Assembly (NCBI GenBank): GCA_903922735.1
Contig: CAIXUZ010000052.1
Location: forward strand, 1 to 64,000
DNA: 64,000 bases
DNA from: an uncultured Verrucomicrobia subdivision 3 bacterium
GTDB taxonomy: Bacteria > Verrucomicrobiota > Verrucomicrobiia > Limisphaerales > UBA11358
Reading direction: 5' to 3'
The position numbers were made by a program, and so were the translations under genes. Every line of letters starts with the position of its first letter. Position 1 is the stretch's first letter. Shown piece after piece: positions 59,708 to 64,000 of the stretch. Below the pieces are notes generated by a model. That model was not told the origin of the DNA and searched no databases. It worked only from the letters and a program-made list of their open reading frames with translations.

Positions 59708-61852
59708 ATGCAAAATCAACCCGTCAAACCGCCCGCCCCACCGATGCCCGGCGGAATCCAAAAGAATATCACGCCGGTGCCGGTGGCGCCGGATGGCCTG
59801 GGGGAATTAAGGCAGTTAAGCCACTCCCTGCGGCAGCACTGGCTGTTTGTGGCCATGGTCACGGCCGGTATTTTCATGGGCGCCGTGGTCTATAGCTTTA
59901 TCACCACGCCGCTATATCGGACGCAGGCCACGGTTGAGGTGGCGTCCCAGGAGCAGACGGTCATGCATATCGAAGACGTGAACAAAGTGGGACTGGGCCA
60001 GCTCGATGTGATGAACACGTTAGTGGTCAAGTCCACCCGCCCGTCGGTGCTCCAGCGCGTCGTGGTCCTGAACAGCCTGACCAATCAGGCGGCGTTCCGG
60101 GACAAAAAAACCGGACAACCGCCGTCCGAAATGCAGGTGGTGGGGATGATTGCAGGCCAAGTGAAAGCCCAGTTGCGCCGGAATACCCGGCTGATCGACA
60201 TCACGGTCGAAAGCGCGGACCCCGGGCTGGCCCAGGTGATTGCCAACGGAGTGGCCAACCAGTTTATCCGCCAGGAGATCGAGGATCAGGGCACGGCCAA
60301 CCGGTTTGCCAATGCCGCACTGATTGAAGAATCGATCCGGCTGCGGATCGCCCTGGAGGAGTCTGAAAAAAAACTGCAGGTTTACCGGGAAAACAACAAG
60401 AGCGTGTCGCTGGGAGACCGGCAAAACATTGTCGATCAAAAGCTGCACGCCTTGGCCCAGCAGCTGAATGATGCCAAGGCCGAATTTACCCAGCTGCAAT
60501 CGCAACAGGAGCAGGCCGGGCAATTGACCAATGACCTGAAACGCATGGAATCGCTGCCCATCATCAAAGCCGACCTGTCGGTCAACGCCCTGCAGGGACA
60601 GATTGTGCAGCAGGAGACGATCGTCAATTTTTATTCGACCCGCTACACGGAAAAGTATCCCAAGATGATTGAGGCGCGGCAACGGCTGGCGGAATTGGAA
60701 AATTCCCTCGGGGTCGCCGTCCTGGCGGCTTCGAAAAGCCTTGGTTTGGCGATATTGGTATTAAAAGCAAAACTGACCAGTCTGGAGCAAGCCATGGCTG
60801 CCGCCGAACAACAATCCCTGGAATTAAGCCGCCTGTCGATTGATTACAAAATTCTCGAACGCCAAATGGAGTCGGACCGCACCCTGTATCAAGCCGTATT
60901 GGGGCGAATGAAGGAGACGGATGTGGCCAAAGGCATAGAAAAGACTTCGTTGCAAGTCATCGAGCCGGCGGGATTGCCGGGCGAGGCGTTCAAGCCCAAA
61001 CGGCTGCTGATCATGGCAGCGGGTTTGTTTGGCGGCCTGATGCTGGGCGCGGGGATGGTCTTTCTCATGGGGCAGCTGGGAGGCAGGATCATGAGCGTGG
61101 ATCACGCGGAACAGGCCCTGCGCCTGCCCGTGCTGGCCGTCATGCCCGATGAGGTAAAGCTGATGCTGAAAAACCCGAAATGCATCATGAGGAATGCGAG
61201 TCAAACCGCGCTGGGAGAAAGTTTCAGAACCTTGTGCGCCGCCCTGCAAATGAGCTGGGCGGACAGTCCGTGCCGGGTGGTTATGTTCACCAGCGCGATG
61301 ACCGGCGAGGGAAAAACCATGATCTCGGCGAACTATGCCGCCGCCCTGGCCCAGCAAGGTATCCGTTCAGTGGTGGTGGACTGCGATCTGCGTAAAAACA
61401 CCTTGTCCAAAAAACTGGAGCTGGCTCCCGGGGCTCCAGACTTATGCCGATATCTGGCAGGGAATTGCCGGCTGGAAGAGATAATCCATCCCGGAACCGT
61501 GGAAAAACTGAGGGTTATTCCGGCGGGCTTTCCCATGGGACCACCGGGAGTATTATTAAGAAGCCCCGCCTTCGATCAATTTGTAAAAGAGCTGCGGAAT
61601 CGTTATGACATGGTGGTATTGGACTGCCCCCCGCTGCTGCCGGTGTCGGACACCCAAAGCCTGCTGGCGGTGGCCGACGGCGTGGTTTTGATTGCCTGCG
61701 AGCGCAGCACCCCGATTAAAGTCGTCCAGCGGGCCCTGACCTTGTTACGGCGGGCAAATGCACCGATAGTGGGCCTGGTTATCAACCGGGTTTCCAATGA
61801 AGAAGCCTACTACCAGTATAAGTATGAATATGAGCCCGTCAGAAAAGATTAA
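59708..61852 (+). CDS. wzc: Wzc-like chain-length regulator and tyrosine kinase
   Basis: 714-aa bacterial tyrosine kinase. A Wzz domain with two membrane helices flanks a long periplasmic coiled coil (about 45-440). The cytoplasmic kinase has Walker A (MTGEGKT, about 533), Walker A' (VVDCDLRKN) and Walker B (VVLDCPPLLPVSD, about 637). A C-terminal Tyr cluster (YYQYKYEYE) ends the protein. It controls polymer length and export with Wza. No Wzb phosphatase gene is seen in the window. It overlaps the convergent ligase gene by 14 nt. Confidence 0.93.
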   Translation: MQNQPVKPPAPPMPGGIQKNITPVPVAPDGLGELRQLSHSLRQHWLFVAMVTAGIFMGAVVYSFITTPLYRTQATVEVASQEQTVMHIEDVNKVGLGQLDVMNTLVVKSTRPSVLQRVVVLNSLTNQAAFRDKKTGQPPSEMQVVGMIAGQVKAQLRRNTRLIDITVESADPGLAQVIANGVANQFIRQEIEDQGTANRFANAALIEESIRLRIALEESEKKLQVYRENNKSVSLGDRQNIVDQKLHALAQQLNDAKAEFTQLQSQQEQAGQLTNDLKRMESLPIIKADLSVNALQGQIVQQETIVNFYSTRYTEKYPKMIEARQRLAELENSLGVAVLAASKSLGLAILVLKAKLTSLEQAMAAAEQQSLELSRLSIDYKILERQMESDRTLYQAVLGRMKETDVAKGIEKTSLQVIEPAGLPGEAFKPKRLLIMAAGLFGGLMLGAGMVFLMGQLGGRIMSVDHAEQALRLPVLAVMPDEVKLMLKNPKCIMRNASQTALGESFRTLCAALQMSWADSPCRVVMFTSAMTGEGKTMISANYAAALAQQGIRSVVVDCDLRKNTLSKKLELAPGAPDLCRYLAGNCRLEEIIHPGTVEKLRVIPAGFPMGPPGVLLRSPAFDQFVKELRNRYDMVVLDCPPLLPVSDTQSLLAVADGVVLIACERSTPIKVVQRALTLLRRANAPIVGLVINRVSNEEAYYQYKYEYEPVRKD

Positions 61853-63278
61853 GGCGACGACGGCTTTCAAGACTCATGGTGGTGTAAAATGCCGCCAAAA
61901 CCACAAACAGGTGCTGGATGGAATAGATTTGAAATGGAAAATCGAGCGTAGCGTTGAGCAAACCGGTGCCCAGACTTAACGCAACCAAGGTGACGAAACG
62001 GTCTGGCACGACCAGAGGATGCCGAATCCAGGGGGAAATGGCCACCAAAACACCTGCCCCGAGCACGAGAATAAAACCGCCGAGGCCATAAGTCACGAGC
62101 GTCTGGAGCCAGTCACAATGCAAATACACTTGCCATTCCGAACCGGGATCCGGCCGATAGAGTTGATATAGCGCGATAAAACTGCCCGGGCCGGAACCTG
62201 ACAGCCAATGGTCGTGAAGCATTTCGAAACCCGCCTTGAATAATTTCCAGCGTTCAGCGCTTTGGAAACCGGCGCGGGCAAACCGTTCGGACCAGCAATG
62301 CCAGTTCAGCGTCAGGCCGGCCAGGATGGGAATGAGAACGGCACCGGCCAGAATCAATTTTAATTTAATTCCACGGTGGGACTTCAGCAAAATTATCGTG
62401 GTAAACAAAATGGCCAGGAGATTCACCGCCAGCGAGAGACGGCTCTCCCAAAAAAACGGACAGATCATCATGGTCAGGGCGAAAACCAGCAATCCCCAGC
62501 GCTCTGGATACAAACCGGCGGCAGGCGGGTTCCGCCGGGCGTTGGTCAGCAGGGACCAAGCCGCCAGCCCCAGCGGCCAGACGAGTTCAAGATATTGCAG
62601 TCCGTTGCTGCGATAGGCATACGGACCAAACTGCATCCAGGCCTCGGTATTTATTTTAGGCTGGACCAGCCAGAGCAGTTTGGGCGTGTTATGCCACCGT
62701 TGCAAAAGACCGACCATCGCCAGTAAAAAGCCATTGGTCACGATGAAATAGATCAGTTGCCGGGAGCGACGCGGCAAGGATTCGGCCTCAAGTGAGGAGT
62801 CGTTGGAATGGCTGTTTTTAGCCCCAGTCAGGAGCCAGTCCCGCGTGGCCCAAAACGTCCCCGCCAAGGCGAAATTTTGCCAGCAGACAAACCAACTGGC
62901 ATTGCGGTCATAGCTGTGAGGCAGCCACGCCAGATGCGGCAGGGGACGGAAGGCGGCGGTGGTCAGGTCAAAAGCCGACTGGGAATTCAACGCCATCAAC
63001 AGGCTGTAGCCCAGAATGGATAGCGTTGTCCAAAACAGCGCCTTGGTGTTCCATGACAAGGATTCCGCCGGTTTAGGGAACCATAAGTTTTTCAATAGCC
63101 AGAGAATTCCCAAGCCGGTGCCGGATATATTTAGTGCCACCATGACCCTGGTCTGGGTGCTGCCAAAGGCCCATGGGGCAAAAGCCAGACTGGTCAGGAG
63201 CAATATGCCAATGATGCCGTCGAGCCAATTTTCCCAGAAGCTATCGGCCGGGACAGTTTTTTTTGAAAGTGGATGCAT
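61839..63278 (-). CDS. O-antigen ligase-family membrane protein
   Basis: 479 aa from ATG 63278; a TTG at 63329 would add 17 residues without a better ribosome site. About 12 hydrophobic helices and a periplasmic loop with LSGSGPGSFIALYQLYRP and LHCDWLQTLVTYGLGG, typical of Wzy_C proteins. It is a second polymerase/ligase candidate beside the one at 30571-31839, and may attach the finished polymer to a carrier. It is convergent with wzc and the only minus-strand gene at this end. Confidence 0.85.
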   Translation of the reverse strand: MHPLSKKTVPADSFWENWLDGIIGILLLTSLAFAPWAFGSTQTRVMVALNISGTGLGILWLLKNLWFPKPAESLSWNTKALFWTTLSILGYSLLMALNSQSAFDLTTAAFRPLPHLAWLPHSYDRNASWFVCWQNFALAGTFWATRDWLLTGAKNSHSNDSSLEAESLPRRSRQLIYFIVTNGFLLAMVGLLQRWHNTPKLLWLVQPKINTEAWMQFGPYAYRSNGLQYLELVWPLGLAAWSLLTNARRNPPAAGLYPERWGLLVFALTMMICPFFWESRLSLAVNLLAILFTTIILLKSHRGIKLKLILAGAVLIPILAGLTLNWHCWSERFARAGFQSAERWKLFKAGFEMLHDHWLSGSGPGSFIALYQLYRPDPGSEWQVYLHCDWLQTLVTYGLGGFILVLGAGVLVAISPWIRHPLVVPDRFVTLVALSLGTGLLNATLDFPFQIYSIQHLFVVLAAFYTTMSLESRRRLNLF

Positions 63279-63362
63279 GGGGATTGAATAACCGGCCGCC
63301 GTGATTTTGGGCAAATCCCAGTCAGCCAAACCAGCTTAAAACAACAATCGATTATTATTAAA

Positions 63363-64000
63363 ATGAAATTAGAAATAAACTTTAACAATGCAATTTGCGT
63401 GCTTTTATTGGCCGGCGAGCTGGTGCAGGCCGCTGAACCAGTCAAGGATGTGCGGCTTTCGGCCATTTGCTGGGGCAGGGGAACCATCGAGATGACCAAT
63501 TACAACGGGCGATTTCTAAAGGTCGGCGAAGCCTACATGATGGTCGCCAAAGCCTCGGCCGGCTGGGTTTTCACCAATTGGACCGATGGTTACAATCTGC
63601 CGGTGACCAATCACCCGCGCCTGACGTTCGTGATGAAAACTAATTCGGCCTTTATTGCCAACTTTGTCAGGCAAAGGCTGCCAGTCGGGAACCTTGATGG
63701 CGTTGGCATTGCCGATATTCCGCTCCGGGTGCTCGCGGCGGTGAATGCCGCTCACCCGGGTGAGCGGGCAAATATTTTGGACAGTTGGATTATAACCGTG
63801 GCCGCCGTAAAACCAACCGCCTTGGCCTCGGTCATCACCACCGTGGTGACGGCGCATCCGGAACTGCTCGCCGATGCAGTGACATCCGCCGTGGCCGCCA
63901 GTCCCGCCCAAACCTATGCGCTGGTTTATGCGGCGGCCAGAACGCCGTCGGCCAGCCTGCCGGCCGTGGTCGCGGCAGCCAGTCTGGGTTCGCCCAAGAT
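63363..64000 (+). CDS. Partial secreted protein with InlB-like repeat
   Basis: The frame opens at ATG 63363 and is still open at the window edge (212 codons visible). A weakly hydrophobic leader (residues 10-24, ending VQAAEP) suggests export. Residues 40-100 show the InlB B-repeat/Verrucomicrobia pattern (G-x-x-Y-x-x-V-A-K, W-V-F-T-N-W-T-D-G, then FVMKTNSAFIANFV). The following region is Ala/Val-rich. It is divergent from the ligase gene and may share its promoter region. Function is unknown. Confidence 0.7.
   Translation, partial: MKLEINFNNAICVLLLAGELVQAAEPVKDVRLSAICWGRGTIEMTNYNGRFLKVGEAYMMVAKASAGWVFTNWTDGYNLPVTNHPRLTFVMKTNSAFIANFVRQRLPVGNLDGVGIADIPLRVLAAVNAAHPGERANILDSWIITVAAVKPTALASVITTVVTAHPELLADAVTSAVAASPAQTYALVYAAARTPSASLPAVVAAASLGSPK

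Overview
The window is about 64 kb of moderately GC-rich bacterial DNA with non-Shine-Dalgarno leaders common and several GTG/TTG starts. It carries very large multi-PAS hybrid kinases, a PEP-CTERM protein, secreted proteins with InlB-like W-x-F-x-x-W repeats and BNR boxes, and an exosortase-type polysaccharide locus. Together these suggest a Verrucomicrobiota genome, perhaps a Pedosphaera/Limisphaera relative. This is an inference from gene content; no rRNA or marker gene is present.

Layout. (1) 1-1.7 kb: a PhoB-type regulator and two small genes on the minus strand, bracketed by two near-identical direct repeats built of 7-nt units. (2) 2.0-12.1 kb, plus strand: four coupled signalling genes, namely a CheB-CheR-coiled coil-PAS fusion, a kinase-less PAS protein, a MASE1/six-PAS hybrid kinase and a REC-histidine kinase. 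(3) 12.1-14.4 kb: gene-poor DNA with decayed repeats and two small minus-strand genes. (4) 14.4-18.5 kb, minus strand: a three-gene operon (LytTR regulator, REC-kinase with a degenerate ATPase domain, hybrid kinase) with an 18-bp palindrome before its first gene. (5) 18.5-19.3 kb: a gene-free stretch that ends in a decayed tRNA-Lys. (6) 19.4-61.9 kb, all plus strand: one very long polysaccharide locus. (7) 61.8-64 kb: a convergent O-antigen ligase-type membrane protein and the start of a secreted protein.

The polysaccharide locus makes its own sugars. A WbpA-type dehydrogenase, a WbpP-type epimerase, a WbpE-type aminotransferase and a fused WbpB-WbpD protein should give UDP-GlcNAc(3NAc)A. The next step, WbpI 2-epimerase, survives only as two short 5' remnants on either side of the flippase gene. 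GlmM supplies the UDP-GlcNAc precursor. A WbpM/PglF-type 4,6-dehydratase plus a second DegT-type aminotransferase suggest a 4-amino-6-deoxy sugar for the priming step. Five GT4-like glycosyltransferases, a priming sugar transferase, a Wzx-like flippase, a Wzy-like polymerase, Wza, a Wzc with a C-terminal tyrosine cluster, an EpsL-like barrel, three polysaccharide deacetylase-like proteins and three GNAT/FemAB-like proteins complete a Wzx/Wzy-dependent pathway.

The most unusual part is 31.9-40.1 kb: an AsnB paralogue lacking the glutaminase cysteine, an ATP-grasp ligase, an alanine dehydrogenase-family protein and a complete AsnB stand together inside the glycan locus and are followed by a FemAB-like transferase. 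I propose that this set amidates the uronic acid or attaches an amino acid (possibly alanine) to it. The 7-nt-period repeats, found in at least seven places including one inside the WbpB-WbpD coding sequence, are the other feature that ordinary annotation would miss.
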